Shown: positions 43,355-55,560, counted from the stretch's first letter. The stretch is DNA of 64,000 nt from Ceratotherium simum simum (GCF_000283155.1 NW_004454160.1:5484356-5548355); one strand, 5' to 3'. A program made the numbers and translations. Notes: generated by a model not told the origin, from the letters alone.

Positions 43355-43500
43355 GTACACCAGCCACCATTTATTGAGCACCTCCAATGTGCTGTGAAGT
43401 TCGAGTGCTAATGTATTTTATTCTCCCAGCTGCCCTGTGAAGTGGATACTCTCATCCCCATGGTTCAGATGAGGAAGCTGAGGCTTCAGAGAGCTTAGAG
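43355..43500 (-). repeat. MIR SINE, inverted
   Basis: 'ccaccatttattgagcacctccaatgtgctg... tgtgaagtggatactctcatccccatggttcagatgaggaagctgaggc'. Confidence 0.85.
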
Positions 43501-45444
43501 AAGAATGGGCTGAGGCCTCCACCTCGTGCCTCCTGGCCCCTCTGCTGTGGCTGTGGGTGTCAGAGATGACTGGCAGAGCCAATGGGATTCAAAAGAGAGG
43601 GGTGCTGAGCTGTGGCAGGAGGGAGCAACACTAACTCACAGAGCTTTCTGTGGGGGAGGGGCAGCTTCTTAAAGCCCCCACCCAGCACAGTGCTGCAGGA
43701 CCCGCGCGTACATTTTGTGTCAAGGTTCAGGATTCTTACAAGACAAAGGCAATTTCAAATTTGTTTTCCTAAGTTTCTTTTATTTTTATCTCCTGATTTC
43801 ATTTCATTATACTTTCTAGGAGATTTCCTTAACTTCATTTTCCAATACTTTTTTAAATTTTTGCTCTTATATTTTTAACTTCAAAGGCCCTTTCTGGTTC
43901 TCTGATGATTTCTATTTTTATTGCACCCACTACTTGTTTTATGGATAAAAAATTTTCTCGTATGCCCCTTAAGGATATTGATTACAGACCAATGTTTAAA
44001 AAAACGTTGTCTCTGCATTCTGCACGGTCTCTGTGTTCTTTGTGTCTGTTTGCTTTGGTCTCTTCTTCCAAATTGGAGGCTTTCATCCAATTCCTGTGAC
44101 CCCTTGCTCTCCATTCATGGTTAAGCAGGCAGGAGGAAGGACCGAGAAGCTCAGTGTGCACAGGCAGGCCTCCTGGACTGGTAGCACCAAGTTGCCTGTA
44201 GAGAGGGCTCTGAGTTGGCCTCCCCTGGGGAGCCCTCCAGTGTCGGCATCTGAAGGTCTTTTCTTTGGGACCTCCATCTCCCACCTGGGGAGGATGTACT
44301 TTACCACCTGCCTTCTGGGGACAGAGACTGGGAAGGGGCTGGGGGCTCGCCAGTCCACACAGACTTGCACACAGTCTCTCTTTTCAGCCACTCTCTTTAT
44401 TACCACCCTCATGATGTTTGGAGTGTCTCTACTGTGATCCTCAAGAGAGGAAGCCACTAGCCTCTTCCTGGCAGGGTAGTGTGATGCCTGGTTGTGTGGG
44501 CTGGGGAGAGGGCATGTGGGAAGTCTAACTCTCCATGACAGATTCTCAGCGGTTCCCCTGTTTCCAGTCCAGGTTCCGTCCATCCCAACCAGACACATTC
44601 AAGTCCTGAGCCTCTGTCCTGGGTGAATCCATCATGTTTCCTCCGCATAAGCTTTTGCTGGCTCTGCCCTGCCAAGCCCTACCTCTAATTTCCATCTTCA
44701 AAATCTGGTTGTCGTTTCTCATCAGCTGTGGTTTCCTTTCCCTTCTCTTTGTCCTTGAGGGTTTATACCTTTCCTGTTCCTTTGCTGTCTTTTAAGGTTC
44801 TTGGGAAGAGAACAGACATAAATGTGTCAAAAGTGGTTCTTTTTAACATTTTATGAAGGTAATATGTTGAAGAGACAGTTGTTAAGACCATATTGGACAG
44901 ACATTAGAGAAACCACGGGAAGGTAAAACTTTAAAAGGTGGTGAAGGTGGGGGCTATTTGTCATGTCCTGGCTCCCCAACACCAGAAGGAAGCCCAATCC
45001 CAGGCTCCCCGCTCTGAGCCAAGCACGGAACTGCGTCGGGCTCTGCTATCTTTTAAAACGGAAGTGGAAAAGGGAAGGAGGCACTGAAGGTGAGAAAGGA
45101 CACACTAGCTCTCCTCACACTTGATGTCCCTCACCTCCCTGTGACCAAGCGTGGACCCGGGGAAGCTGCTGACAGAGGGAGAAGGAGGCAGGCAGTGGGG
45201 CAGGGCGGAGGAGGCCGAGAGCTCCATGCCTGACCCCTGCTGAGGTCTGAGGGCAGGGGGCCCGCTCTGGGGATTGTCGACTTTGCCTCTGTTGTCACTA
45301 AAGGAGTGTGGAGAGGGGCTTGAATCATAACTTTGATTCAAGTTATGTTGACCGCCAGCCCTGCTTCCCAAGACAACTCATTCAGGGAAAATGTTGGCTC
45401 TGCTTAAAAGGGTGGGGACCTGAGGAGAGACTGTAGTGTGTAGG
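43501..45444. other. No supported gene; old AT-rich repeat-like part at 43.74-44.15 kb
   Basis: The AT-rich part ('ccctttctggttctctgatgatttc... gttttatggataaaa... ggatattgattacagacc... ccattcatggttaagcagg') resembles an old interspersed repeat that I cannot name. The rest is GC-rich and unassigned. Confidence 0.4.
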
Positions 45445-45655
45445 AAGACGATGGAGTTTGGAGTTAGAATGTGGGAGTCCAACTCTTGGCTCTATAACTT
45501 TTTGGGTGTGTGACCTTGGGCACACTGCTCAACCTCTCTGAGCCTCAGTTTCCTCTTCTACACAGTGGGGATAATGTGCCCCCCTCATGCAGTTGTTGTG
45601 AGGATGAAATGGGGTAGCGCTGTGCTTAGCATGCTGTAGGCACTCAAAAATTGCC
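45445..45655 (+). repeat. MIR SINE, near full length
   Basis: Sense MIR: 'gtgtgtgaccttgggcacactgctcaacctctctgagcctcagtttcctcttctacacagtggggataatg... ttgttgtgaggatgaaatgg... gtaggcactcaaaaattg'. Confidence 0.92.
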
Positions 45656-45762
45656 GGTTAAAATGTTACGCGTGATACTAGAATGAGAGGTCCCCCTGCA
45701 TCCCCCTCCCTCTTCCTGCTCATACTCCTTTCCAGAGTGGTGTAAGGCCAGCCCACTACTAT

Positions 45763-46429
45763 TGTAACAGACTCACCAAAAGGGATGGTACCTGGGAAAA
45801 GACCCTCCCCCACACCCTACCCCCATCAAAGGATACCCAGGACCTCCTACTTCCTTGCACCTTGGGCGCTGTCCAGAGAGTCCAGGAAGAAGTGGGTTTG
45901 GGTGACCCTGGGTGCCCAGATCTCTGAGCCCACCCAGAAAGGATCTGGAGAGGGTGATGGGGGTCCCTGGGTCAACTAATGTCTGTACCCCCTCGGCCTC
46001 CAATCTGCCCTGTACCTTCCCTCTAATTGGGGCAGCAGGTTCAGAGTCAGGCTGGGAGCCACATGAGGCAGAAAGATCCCTTTTGTCCCAACAAAGACTC
46101 CCATCCCTTCCCAAGTCTTGGGGTTCAGAACTGCAAAGCCCGGAGTCTCGCCAGCAGCAGTCCTGGGCCAAGAAACATGAGACAGGAGGACCTGCTCCCT
46201 TCTGGCTGTCTGCTGAAGCTGGGCCTCCACATAGCTGGGTCCTGGAGGGCCCTTGGGCTGTGGTGGGTGCTGACAAAGCCTGAAACGTAGTTGGAGGAGC
46301 CCACCCCACACAGGGTCACAGAGGCACATGTACCTGAACATGCACGTGGTTCTCATATTTATCTTCATACTCACATACCCTCTCTCACCCTGTAACAGAC
46401 TCACCAAAAGGGGGGGCAGCTGGGAAAAG
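45763..46429. repeat. Pair of 39-bp direct repeats 628 bp apart
   Basis: Copy one (45763-45801) and copy two (46391-46429) share tgtaacagactcaccaaaa and ggg, differ over about eight bases, and share tgggaaaag. The 590 bp between is GC-rich and carries a 178-residue minus-strand open frame without recognisable domains. No known repeat family explains the pair. Confidence 0.75.
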
Positions 46430-46478
46430 GTCTGCTTCTAATACCAGAAAACGCATCTCACTCGCTTGCCCTTGAAGC

Positions 46479-46503
46479 AACACACACACACACACACACA
46501 CAC
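46479..46503. repeat. (CA)n microsatellite
   Basis: About 12 uninterrupted CA units. Confidence 0.93.
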
Positions 46504-47299
46504 CCCTACCTTCTATCTACCTAAACTTAAGGCTGTGAGGTAGGGGTGGAGGGCATCACAGGGCATTTGGTAAAACTAGGCTGGCTGACAGCAGAGCCAG
46601 ACACCCATCAGCCTTTTCCTACCCACAGTCATCATCAGAGAAAGGGGGGTCAGGGTGAGGAGGATGGCTCACTTTACAGAACAGGTGTTGAGTTGTGATT
46701 CTTTACCCAGGGTGCAGAGATACAACCCAGGCTGTTTGGGGATGAAATGCTCTATCCAAAATCAGCAGCATCACCCTGTCGTGACATGCTATGACATGAG
46801 CTCACAGCGGTCTTGATAACGTGAGAGACTCTGGAGGACAGTTTCAAGGGTGGAGTTTGGGATGGAGCAGGTTGTCACATTCCCACAACAGCCTATCTCA
46901 TTTCCATAGCAACACAGCTCTGCCTCCATCCCATGGAGTCCTGGTTTCTGTCATAGGTGGAACACGGTGGCACTTCACAGTGTGGTGGTAGGCCTCACAA
47001 TTCCCAGGCCTCTGGGAAAGAACATTTCCATCCTAGACCAAGCAGGATAGGGGTAGCCTGAGGCTGTCAAGTAGAGCTGGGTTTTCTTGTTTGAAGGGGT
47101 TGTGGATTTCTTGGGGTTTCCCTACTAACAAGCTCTACTCCTTCCTCCAGCAATTTCAACTCACCAGCTATTGAGTCCCCTGGAAAAGTCCCCATACAGT
47201 CAACTGCCCTTTCTTGATCCCCACCACAGCTGACTCCAAAGGAAACCCTGCCATCTCAGAGACACATCACAGTGCAGCTGGGGAGCCAGGCTCCAGTGT
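46504..47299. other. No supported feature
   Basis: Unique-looking DNA. Confidence 0.4.
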
Positions 47300-47460
47300 C
47301 AGAAGTGCTGGGGACCAGTATTAGGATTGCCACTCACTGACTGTGTGCCTTAAGTTCTTTATCTTTCTAAAGCTCAGGATTCTGAATTGTAAAAATGGGG
47401 ATAATACACACCATCTCCCTGGGTGGTTTGAGGATGCAGTGAAGAGACCCAGGTAAGATA
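47300..47460 (+). repeat. MIR SINE
   Basis: 'gattgccactcactgactgtgtgccttaagttc... aaagctcaggattctgaattgtaaaaatggggataatacacacc'. Confidence 0.8.
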
Positions 47461-48829
47461 CGGTACCCGTCCCGGGCTTCAATGCTGGAGAGCGGACGTC
47501 TACACTGGTTTCTTTTGTATGTGGAGTGGGGCTTCAGAGCCTTCAGGCCGAGCACCCCAGCAGAGGTCCGACTGTGGGGATAGGATGATACTTAAGGCTG
47601 GATGGACAAGACTGCTTCTGGGGGTGGCTGACATCATCTTCCAAAGTGAGCTGTCTGACTGGCTGCTAAGTTCCCTGGGAAAGGGCAAGTGTGGGCCATG
47701 ACCCATGCTCCTCTGCAAAATGTTTGTTACCCCACGGCAGTGGGACGAGTACAGGAATTAGAAGGAAGTCTTCAGAAAATATTTTAGAAATTTGACATTG
47801 CTGAAACATCCAAGCTGGGCTTCTCTTTAGTTCTTTTTTGAAATTTAATTTTCTAGTGATTCATTTTTACTGTATTTTTTAAAAAGTATTGATCTGTAAT
47901 GGATTGGGGGGGAGAAACACTGTTCCTTCACCACATATAGTTTGGGAAGCTCTGACCTTGATAATACTAAAGCCACCTTATAATCAACTACGATCCACTT
48001 AAGGAGAGAAGAGGACCAATCTCAACAGTGCTAGTTGCAAAGATTAGCCACAATCATGTGGTGGGGAGTTGGCAGCATTTCCTTTATGCCTCAGGGCAGA
48101 AACTCTAATCCCCTTCCCACTTGCCCAGCCCCTAGCCCTCCAGCCCCCAGTCGCAGTGCTCTGAGCCCTGGCCCCTTGTTTGAAGTTCATTGTCTGGAGT
48201 CTCCGCCCTCAGCCCATCCCAGCCCCCCCACAGTGGTTTGCCTTAACACACTCCAAAGGAGTCCAGTTGTGGGTCCTTCTGTCACTGCACCAGCACTGGC
48301 CTGGGTATGGGGGATCAGGAGGCTGGGGTGTGGATGCACAGGCCTGGCCTCTGGGGCCCCACAGAATTCTGGAGGGACAAGGATGGGTATAGCAAGGCCC
48401 CTTGGGGGGCCCAGTGGGCTTCCTCTCCATACACTGTGGGCTCTGCTCCCAGAGGGCCAGGAGGACCACGAGTACGAGCCACTGGCCTGGCCAGAGAGCC
48501 ACAGGGAGAGGCTGTGCTGAGGCCAGGGCATATGTGAGCTCAGGGGGACGGCTATGGAACACCTTTCCATCTCCATCCCATGCCTCCCTTTTGCCCCCTG
48601 ACCTGTAGGATGCTCAAGGCTAAATGCCATGCAGAACCAGCAGGACCGTCTTAGCTTAGGTGGTTAGCCCATTTGCTGCCCCCTCCTTCAACGTGGATTT
48701 GATTTTAAATGTTTACCAGAGTAGTCTTAAATGTATTTTATATTAAATTACTTCCTTCTAGGGAGCAAACAGGGTAGAGCTTAGAAATAAAGAAAACTAA
48801 AGTATTTACTGGACGCTCAGCTTTGCTGC
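47461..48829. other. No supported gene
   Basis: GC-rich at 48.0-48.6 kb, with several overlapping open frames on both strands (longest 161 residues, 48035-48520). None has a recognisable motif. Confidence 0.4.
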
Positions 48830-49000
48830 TCTTCTTGGCTCTACCTGGCTCATCTGTTGAGTCTCTGTGTCAGGCTCCCCCACCGGACCGTGAGCATCTT
48901 GGGGTGAGTGCGGGCCATGTTCATTCATCTGTGTTCCTCAGGGTGCTGGAAATGGTGCCTTGCATACAGTAGAGCTTCAGTAAATGCTTGTGAAATACAC
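48830..49000 (+). repeat. L2 LINE 3' end
   Basis: 'ccaccggaccgtgagcatcttggggtgag... cttgcatacagtagagcttcagtaaatgcttgtgaa'. Confidence 0.7.
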
Positions 49001-50069
49001 AAAAGCTAATGAAAAGCTTGTGGTAACAGAAATCCAGAAATTGGAGGCAAGACCATTGTGCCTTCGCTTACCTGTGATGCAACTCTGACCTCTGAGAACG
49101 ATAACTGTGACCCCCTAATAAGCTATGTAAAGACTCGAGGAAGAGGGAAAACTATCTGGGTCAACTTAATCTCCCACCTCCCCCACTCCTGGGAAATTTC
49201 CTGCCTTCCACACTGAGGGTAACAAGGCCAGTCTGGAAGGTACTTCATAGACAAGGCCAAATAAGTTAACTATAATTTTTGGTAGTAACATGGTGCAAGT
49301 AGCTCTGAGTAGACAACAACCCCAGCCAATTGTGGCAAGAGATTGGTGGAAATGAGGGCTGGTGTGTGCTGGGGGTGGCAGGGTTGGCTCTGAGCCCTAC
49401 TCCTCAGGGCCTTGACACAGTTTGGTGAAGAGGAGTGTGGCATGGTCCAGAGGTCATGAAAATCCACCCGGGAGGCCCTTCCCACCCCCTACCCGGCCTG
49501 GGGCCTTTGATTATGACCTGAACTTGGATTTCAGCTGGAACAAACCCCTAGCAGGAGACACCTAAATCCTTTCATCCATGTCTAAGCTGCTCTCCTTTCT
49601 CTCATCCAATCTTCTCGTTTGCTCTCTGTGCCTGGTATCGCATTAGTGTCTGAAGGATGAGTAGTTGCAGGCGCTCCCCCCCTTACAGAGAGAACTTGGA
49701 GAAATTTGAACAAGAAGTATGGGACAATAAATGCTTAGGCTGGGCGAGGCGTCAGGGCTGGCTGAGGCGTCGGGGCTGGGCGAGGTGTCGGGGCTGGGCA
49801 CTTCGTATGCAAAGATGAGTAAGCCCCCTCCCTGCCCTGCACGTCTCACCATCCAGCTCACACCTGTGACCAAGTGATGCGTGTGTGACCTGTGAGGAGA
49901 AGGTGAGGAGGATTCTGCCAGGTGGAGCAGGAAGAAGGACCCCGTAAGTAGGGGCAGGTAGAGCACGTGGGGGGGATGGTGAGTGTATGCAGTTTCCTGG
50001 GGAATGGTGACCTACTGCTGGTTACTCTTCAGTCAGAGGCATTGAGTAGTGACCCGTCTGCTGGCAGTG
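49001..50069. other. Apart from the 18-bp minisatellite, nothing supported
   Basis: No gene or named repeat. A cluster of TGACC-type half-sites at 49078-49112 is discussed as a low-confidence regulatory candidate in the findings. Confidence 0.35.
49739..49799. repeat. 18-bp minisatellite, 3.4 units
   Basis: Three successive units (gctgggcgaggcgtcagg, gctggctgaggcgtcggg, gctgggcgaggtgtcggg) and the first seven bases of a fourth. The period is a multiple of three, so the minus strand repeats a six-residue PDxSxS pattern in a chance open frame. Confidence 0.95.
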
Positions 50070-50165
50070 CTGCTCAGTGTGGTCTGAGGACCCATAACAC
50101 CAGAATCACCTGGGGCGCTTGCTAGAAATGCAGATTCTAGACCACTCCAGAGGTTGAGAACAGCA
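50070..50165 (-). mobile_element. MER5A-type element, inverted, internally deleted
   Basis: 'gtgtggtctgaggacccataacaccagaatcacctggggcgcttgctagaaatgcagattct' then 'ccagaggttgagaacagcag'. Both ends of a MER5A are joined across a deletion. Confidence 0.75.
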
Positions 50166-50529
50166 GCCACGGGTTTACTCCTGTTCCCAGCCTCACCCTC
50201 GACTGGCAAGGGACTGGATGCCAGGTAGGGCTGTGGACTGGAGAAGTGCCGGTGGCTGCACAGAGCAGGACTCATTATCATCAGGTCCTCCTCAAACTGC
50301 ACTAATAAATTCAGATAACGTGTCTGTCCAGACGACAAGTGATCAGGATATGGCTCTGAGACTCCTGCCTCAGCCTCTCAGGCTCAGCACAGTGAGAAAC
50401 TGAAATCCTCCTAACCAGATTGTCATCCAAGCAGGCTTGACTCCCTGAAAGTCTGTGGTTAACAAGGGACTGACCAGTTATTTCCAGGCTCCTTTTTGGG
50501 AAATTTGACAAGTTAATCCAGAATTTCTA

Positions 50530-50620
50530 GAGCTGTGCTGTCCAGTATAGTAGCCACTAGCTTACATGTGGCTATTTAAATAGAACATTTGCATCATCAC
50601 AGAAAGTTTTACTGAATGTT
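50530..50620 (-). mobile_element. hAT-type MITE fragment
   Basis: 'gtgctgtccagtatagtagccactagcttacatgtggctatttaaata... tttgcatcatcacagaaagtttta'. The same terminus type (gctgtcca) as the element at 20529, but a shortened relative. Confidence 0.65.
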
Positions 50621-50869
50621 GCTGAAGAGAAAACCAATTCTATTCTTACACATGTTACTCAGAACTTTGACATTGGGTCTCTTGTGTGTGCTGGGACAAA
50701 CGTCGGCCCTGAATGACAAAACTCAAGGTTTGTGTCAGATACCTTGACGGCCAGTCTATCTGGTCAGTCAGTTTAGCGGGGAGAAGAAATGAAACTGGTT
50801 AGTAAACATCATCTGTCCCAGTGGTGACATTACTGGCTTATTAAAAGCTTCCCTTTTCAGCTCCTCAGT

Positions 50870-51010
50870 CATTTTCCAAACATTCGTGGGGTACCTGTTA
50901 TGTCTCAGCATCATGTCTAGACACTGGGGATACGGCAGTGACAGGACAGATGTGGTTCTCATCCTTGTGGAACTTGTAGTCCTGTGTGGTCGAGCACTAA
51001 CATCGCAGAT
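50870..51010 (-). repeat. L2 LINE 3' end, inverted
   Basis: 'attcgtggggtacctgttatgtctcagcatcatgtctagacactggggatacggcagtgacaggacagatgtggttctcatccttgtgg'. Confidence 0.8.
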
Positions 51011-51574
51011 GAAGCATCGAGCATTACCAGATTGGCTTCAAATTTGTCTCCCAGGATTTCTCTCCCAACCAACTGCCTGTGATTTTAAATAAAAAACTAC
51101 AGCAAAATTCTGAAGCTCCCAAACTATTTCACAGTGAGCAATTCATAAGTCTACCCCTAAATGTCCTCCGCTTTCTCTGTGGAGCTCTGAAACCCAGACG
51201 GCTGGCAAGCCAGAGCCATCTGGACACGTTTAGAACAATGGAGGTGAGAGAGGAGCCTGAGAGGCAGCTTGGGAGGCCCTCCAAAGGGAGCTCCTGGGGG
51301 CAGCAGGAGTAAACAAATGCGGAGTGGCTGGTGAAATGGTTTGGCTGTAGAAGCTAATGCACTGAGGTTCAAAGCTTTGAAGAGAGTCTGCGGGGCAATA
51401 ACAAACGACTTTGATTTAATTACGTACCACAGACTTTCTAACTGACTTTTGAGGGAGACAGCCCTCCTGAGATCCACGTCTGGCAAGAATTTGCCATAGG
51501 TGATTTTTTTCAGGTTATTTTACGGACTGACATTTTTGTGAGACTCAGGAAATAAACAAACCCTTTGAAATCAA
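51011..51574. other. No supported feature
   Basis: Unique-looking DNA. Confidence 0.4.
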
Positions 51575-51602
51575 GAGGGTGTGCGTGTGTGTGTGTGTGT
51601 GT
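51575..51602. repeat. (GT)n microsatellite
   Basis: gtgtgcgtgtgtgtgt... about 13 units with one interruption. Confidence 0.9.
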
Positions 51603-51879
51603 GACACCACAATTTTCTAATTTTAAACCAGCATAGTTTGTGCTTGATCATACTGTGAATCTCAAATCGTAACTAAAAGTCTTTTTGAGTATCACTCATC
51701 TGTTCTCAGAAAAATGTACATAGAGGTATGTTGCAAAGCGATTTATGAAAAACACAGGGGTCCTTCCGGAGTTGGGGGGCACTCTTTTAGTTTATATTTC
51801 GGGTAACTACTTAAAGGACTGAGTGGTGGAGAATGCAATTATTGGTGTTGCAAATGGGCCTATTGTTACCCAAATCTTT

Positions 51880-52020
51880 AGTACTTTTAATGAGTATTTC
51901 TTGAGGACTTACTGTGTGCTTAGCACCTATCTGGTGGCAGGAAAAATACAAAGGAAAGTAAGAAAACTTTGGCTTGGTCTCCACAGCTTGCAGATTCCCA
52001 GGAGAGACAGGCACTGGTCA
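51880..52020 (-). repeat. L2 LINE 3' end, inverted
   Basis: 'gagtatttcttgaggacttactgtgtgcttagcacctatc... gtctccacagcttgcagattcccaggagagacaggc'. Confidence 0.65.
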
Positions 52021-52384
52021 GGCTGCGTAGGTGGGAGAGATTTATCCTTATGGAGGGGATCCAGGAAGGGTTGTGGAAGGAGGGGCCTTGGAGCTGGGCC
52101 TGGCAAGTGCAATCGTCAGCTGGCTCATCACACCAAGGAAAGGCCTTCTCCAAACTCCACTAGCTTGTTCAGGCCTGTGGTCTCCATCCTGCATGCTGGA
52201 AATTGTTCCTAAACGGAACTTCATATTTTTTGCAACTTTAAGAATTGATTTGGGGCAGGTGGAGATCTACAACAAAACTCTAAAATTTTGTTTGTTTATA
52301 TAATGGATTTGAGAAGTCTTTCTTGGGGTGAACTCCTCATCAATAGAGTATATGCCGTAGGCCTGAGCTTGGGAAGGAGATATG

Positions 52385-52625
52385 TAGTGATTACCTGTGC
52401 TGTGGAGTCAGAGAGACCTGGGCTTGAATCCTGGCTCCACTTCAGTGAGATCTTGGGGGAATTCCTGACCCTCTTTGAGCCTCAGTTTACTCATCTGGAA
52501 AATAGTAATCAAAATGCCTACCCTGTGAATTCTGTCTGTGGTTAGGATTTCATAAGATAGTTTGGTACATCTCTCAGTATTCAGTCAGGCGTGTAGTAAG
52601 TGCTTAGTTCATGCTGGCTACAATA
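52385..52625 (+). repeat. MIR SINE, near full length
   Basis: 'gctgtggagtcagagagacctgggcttgaatcctggctccacttcagtgagatcttgggggaattcctgaccctctttgagcctcagtttactcatctgg... gtgtagtaagtgcttag'. Confidence 0.92.
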
Positions 52626-52904
52626 CAGCTGACCCCCTGACATCTCAGTCTTATCCCATCTTAACTGGGCTACCCTGCCCTGTGGTCCCACTACTTACAA
52701 CCCGGTACAAACTGTAGCGAAGCAAAATGTTTGGCATAGGGAAGAGTTGGTGCAAAAGGCTTTTCATGGAGTGGTTTTAAGTAAAAGTCTAGACAGAGCT
52801 ACTTTGCATGAGGAAAGTTCTAGCCTATCCTGTCAAAAACACCCTCTCTGGGCAGCCCCACATGAGGTACTGGGGCCAGGTTCGTGTCCTTTCTCTCCAC
52901 TCCT
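52626..52904. other. No supported feature
   Basis: Unique-looking DNA. Confidence 0.4.
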
Positions 52905-53090
52905 AAGTAGCCTGTACTCATCTCACTTTAGCCCTTGTCACACCATATCGGAATAGCCTGCTTCCAGGTTAGACTCCACTATTTGACTATGAGCTCCTTA
53001 AGGACTGGGACTCTGTCTTATTAATCCAGCAGCAAGCCCAGTACCTGGCACCAAGTTGGTGCTTGATACTTTGTGAACTGATGGAGGGAT
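52905..53090 (+). repeat. L2 LINE 3' end
   Basis: 'gactatgagctccttaaggactgggactctgtcttattaatccagcagcaagcccagtacctggcaccaagttggtgcttgatac'. Confidence 0.85.
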
Positions 53091-53657
53091 GGGGTTCAAA
53101 TCTGAACCAGAGCTATGGTTGGGCACCAACATCTGGATTCTCTTTCAGTTCACTTAAGTGACAGATAGGAAGCACACTAGGAATATTTACTCAGTATATT
53201 ATAAATTACTGTCCTAGAAGAGCTAGTAGCATTTCCTTAAGTGGGCAAACTTGTAAAGCCCAGAGAATTGTAAGGCTGAGTGTTAGCTTCCTTCTGTCCA
53301 GCCTATTCCCTCGGTTCGTCCAGATTCTATATTTGGGTGACCAAGAAAAATTATGATGTTTTCTAAGCTTGTGGAGAACGAGTCATCCTATCCCTGTTAG
53401 ACCTGAAACACGGAAGAAAGGAGGGTGTCTGGGAAAAGTTAGCTCAGGTCGGGTGTCGAACCACAGAGCAGAAGAAAGAAGAAGTTCCAGGGTCAGGGAA
53501 AGTCAATAATTGATGAGTCTCCAGAGGAAGAAACGGCTTCATGGCCATATGTTTATGTAAACCCGTGTCAACACTTCCTGCTTTCCCCACTTCACTATGA
53601 ACTCATCAATGGCTGGTCACTCACTGATTCACCCTGTGTAGTAACCAGTAACCATTA
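53091..53657. other. No supported feature
   Basis: Unique-looking DNA. Confidence 0.4.
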
Positions 53658-53870
53658 TTCATTCATTCATTCATTCATTCATTCAACAAATACAGGGGAA
53701 TTTTTGTACGTAGAATATTAGCACAAAAGACACCATATTAGGGCACATAAAGGTGTATCCTACTTTAAACCTGGCCTCAAGGAGCTTATGGTCTAACAAC
53801 GCAGATTATTATATATACACACAATAGGTATAATAAAAGGTAGAAAATGAAAGGTTAAATATAGTCAAAG
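53658..53870 (-). repeat. L2-type 3' end, inverted, with (ATTC)n
   Basis: It begins with six or seven attc units and continues 'caacaaatacagggg... gcctcaaggagcttatggtctaacaacg', the inverted L2 end. Confidence 0.65.
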
Positions 53871-53929
53871 GGCCATGGGAGGCCGGGAGAGTGGGATATC
53901 ATTGCCACTGGAAGGCAGCGTATCAATGG

Positions 53930-54110
53930 GATTGGCAGGCTTTGGAAGCAAAAAGGTTCAAATTCCAGAGTTACCATCTCCTAACTGTATGACCTGCGGT
54001 GAGGTACTAAACCTCTCTGGGCCTCAGTTTCTTCACTTGTTGGATTTTTGTGAAGATTAAATGAGAAAAAATGTGTACAACCTTAGCACAGAGCCTGACA
54101 CAGGATGGCC
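53930..54110 (+). repeat. MIR SINE
   Basis: 'ggttcaaattccagagttaccatctcctaactgtatgacc... taaacctctctgggcctcagtttcttcacttgttgg... cttagcacagagcctgacac'. Confidence 0.9.
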
Positions 54111-54111
54111 A

Positions 54112-54745
54112 GTGCTTCTCAGCTCAACTGCCCAGGTCAGGGCACCTGGGGAGCCTTAAAAATCACTGATGTCCAGGTGTGGCAGTCAGGGTTACTTGGT
54201 TATAAACATGAAACTTACTTTGGCTAACATCAAGCAAGCAAGAAATTCATTGGGAAGACATAGAGCACTCAGAGAATTGAAGGAGAGCAGAAGAGCCAGG
54301 CCTTGGAAAGTATGAGACAGAGTGGCTCTGGGATCTCTGTGTAGGCATCACAGGCTGTTGACTTGGAGAGTTTTGCTGGAGGAATTGGCTCCATTGAATC
54401 CTCATTCCTGTTTTCTCCACCCATGATGTGGAACCTAGGAGAGTCCAGATGGCCTTGCTTGGTCCCACGCCCATGCCTCAGTTAGGGGAGTGGGGAGGCA
54501 CCTTCACTAATCCCCCTCCAAGCAGCATGTGGGGCTGGGTATTGTTTCCCAGGGGAAAATGAGGTACTTTCACCTGAACTCATCCTTAGTGTTGGGCAGA
54601 TTAGAAACAACAGTTGTTCACAGCACAATGCCCACCCTATACCTACATAGTGGGCATCTGTGTATGGAGTATAAGCAAGGTTACTTTTAAAAAGTTCCAC
54701 AAATAGTTCAGAGATGCACCAAAAGTTGAGAATCACTGAAAAGGC
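54112..54745 (+). repeat. Possible MER5A split by an unassigned insertion
   Basis: The left end 'cagtgcttctcagctcaactgcccaggtcagggcacctggggagccttaaaaatcactgatg' looks like MER5A, and 'atgcaccaaaagttgagaatcactga' at about 54713-54738 looks like its right end. The 500 bp between them is a repeat-like insertion ('agtcagggttacttggttataaacatgaaac') that I cannot name. Confidence 0.45.
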
Positions 54746-55560
54746 ACTAAAAAAGGAAGGGGTATCATTAGTTCTTAAGGCAGGGAGGGGAGATGGGTCC
54801 AAAGTTGAATAACATATATCTCTTCAGCACTTGAAATCTGTTGTAATAACTTGCATAGCAACATTATACTAAGTGTGATTCAGCCCTCTTGCCTTCTAGT
54901 GGAGGAGATAAACAATATTCTCATAGCTACAAGGATATGTGCAAGGTTTTAAGGGATGCTGGACCTTTCCTCTAGATGACTATTTTGGTCTCCATGACAC
55001 CAGCTACAACAAGGTCAGTCCAAGGCCCCCAGCAAGTGAGTGGTCCCAGAAGAAAGGGTGCTACCACTGACCCAGGAGAAGTGGTCTTCTCTGCATTGGG
55101 GGTTATCACCCTGCCAGGGCCTCCTCAGATCACAAAGAGAAGACCTGTAAGTCATTCTAAGGAATATTCCACTCCCTGGTTTCAGGGTCAGCCTCTCCCA
55201 CTGGGGGATTGAGCATCTGCCAGGTGACCCGTGGGAGTAACCTGCACTTTCTGAACTTCTCTGTGGGGTGGGGGAGGAAAGAGGGAGCAGCAGGCCTGGC
55301 AGTCTGCCAAGCGATCTGGAATCATGAGAATGTGCCTGACCAGCTCTGGGAGGATGCCCAGCCCTGCTGCATGTAAGCTTCAGGGTCTTTGAAGGACCAA
55401 ACATTGCTCTAGACATTTTGCTCCAGGTCCATTAATCCTGATGACAAGTTCCAAAATTGCAAAGGGTTGTCCTTTGCCAGATCACATGTATCTATAGCCT
55501 GACATTAACAGATTGAGTTTGGCTTTTCTGTGTATAATTGGCACCCAAATATAGCTAAAG
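54746..55560. other. No supported gene
   Basis: GC-rich in part. The minus-strand 133-residue open frame (55015-55416) has no recognisable motif. Confidence 0.4.

Noticed and set aside
45773..46309. 178-residue minus-strand open frame
   Set aside because: GC-rich chance frame with no recognisable motif. I kept only the direct repeats around it as an observation.
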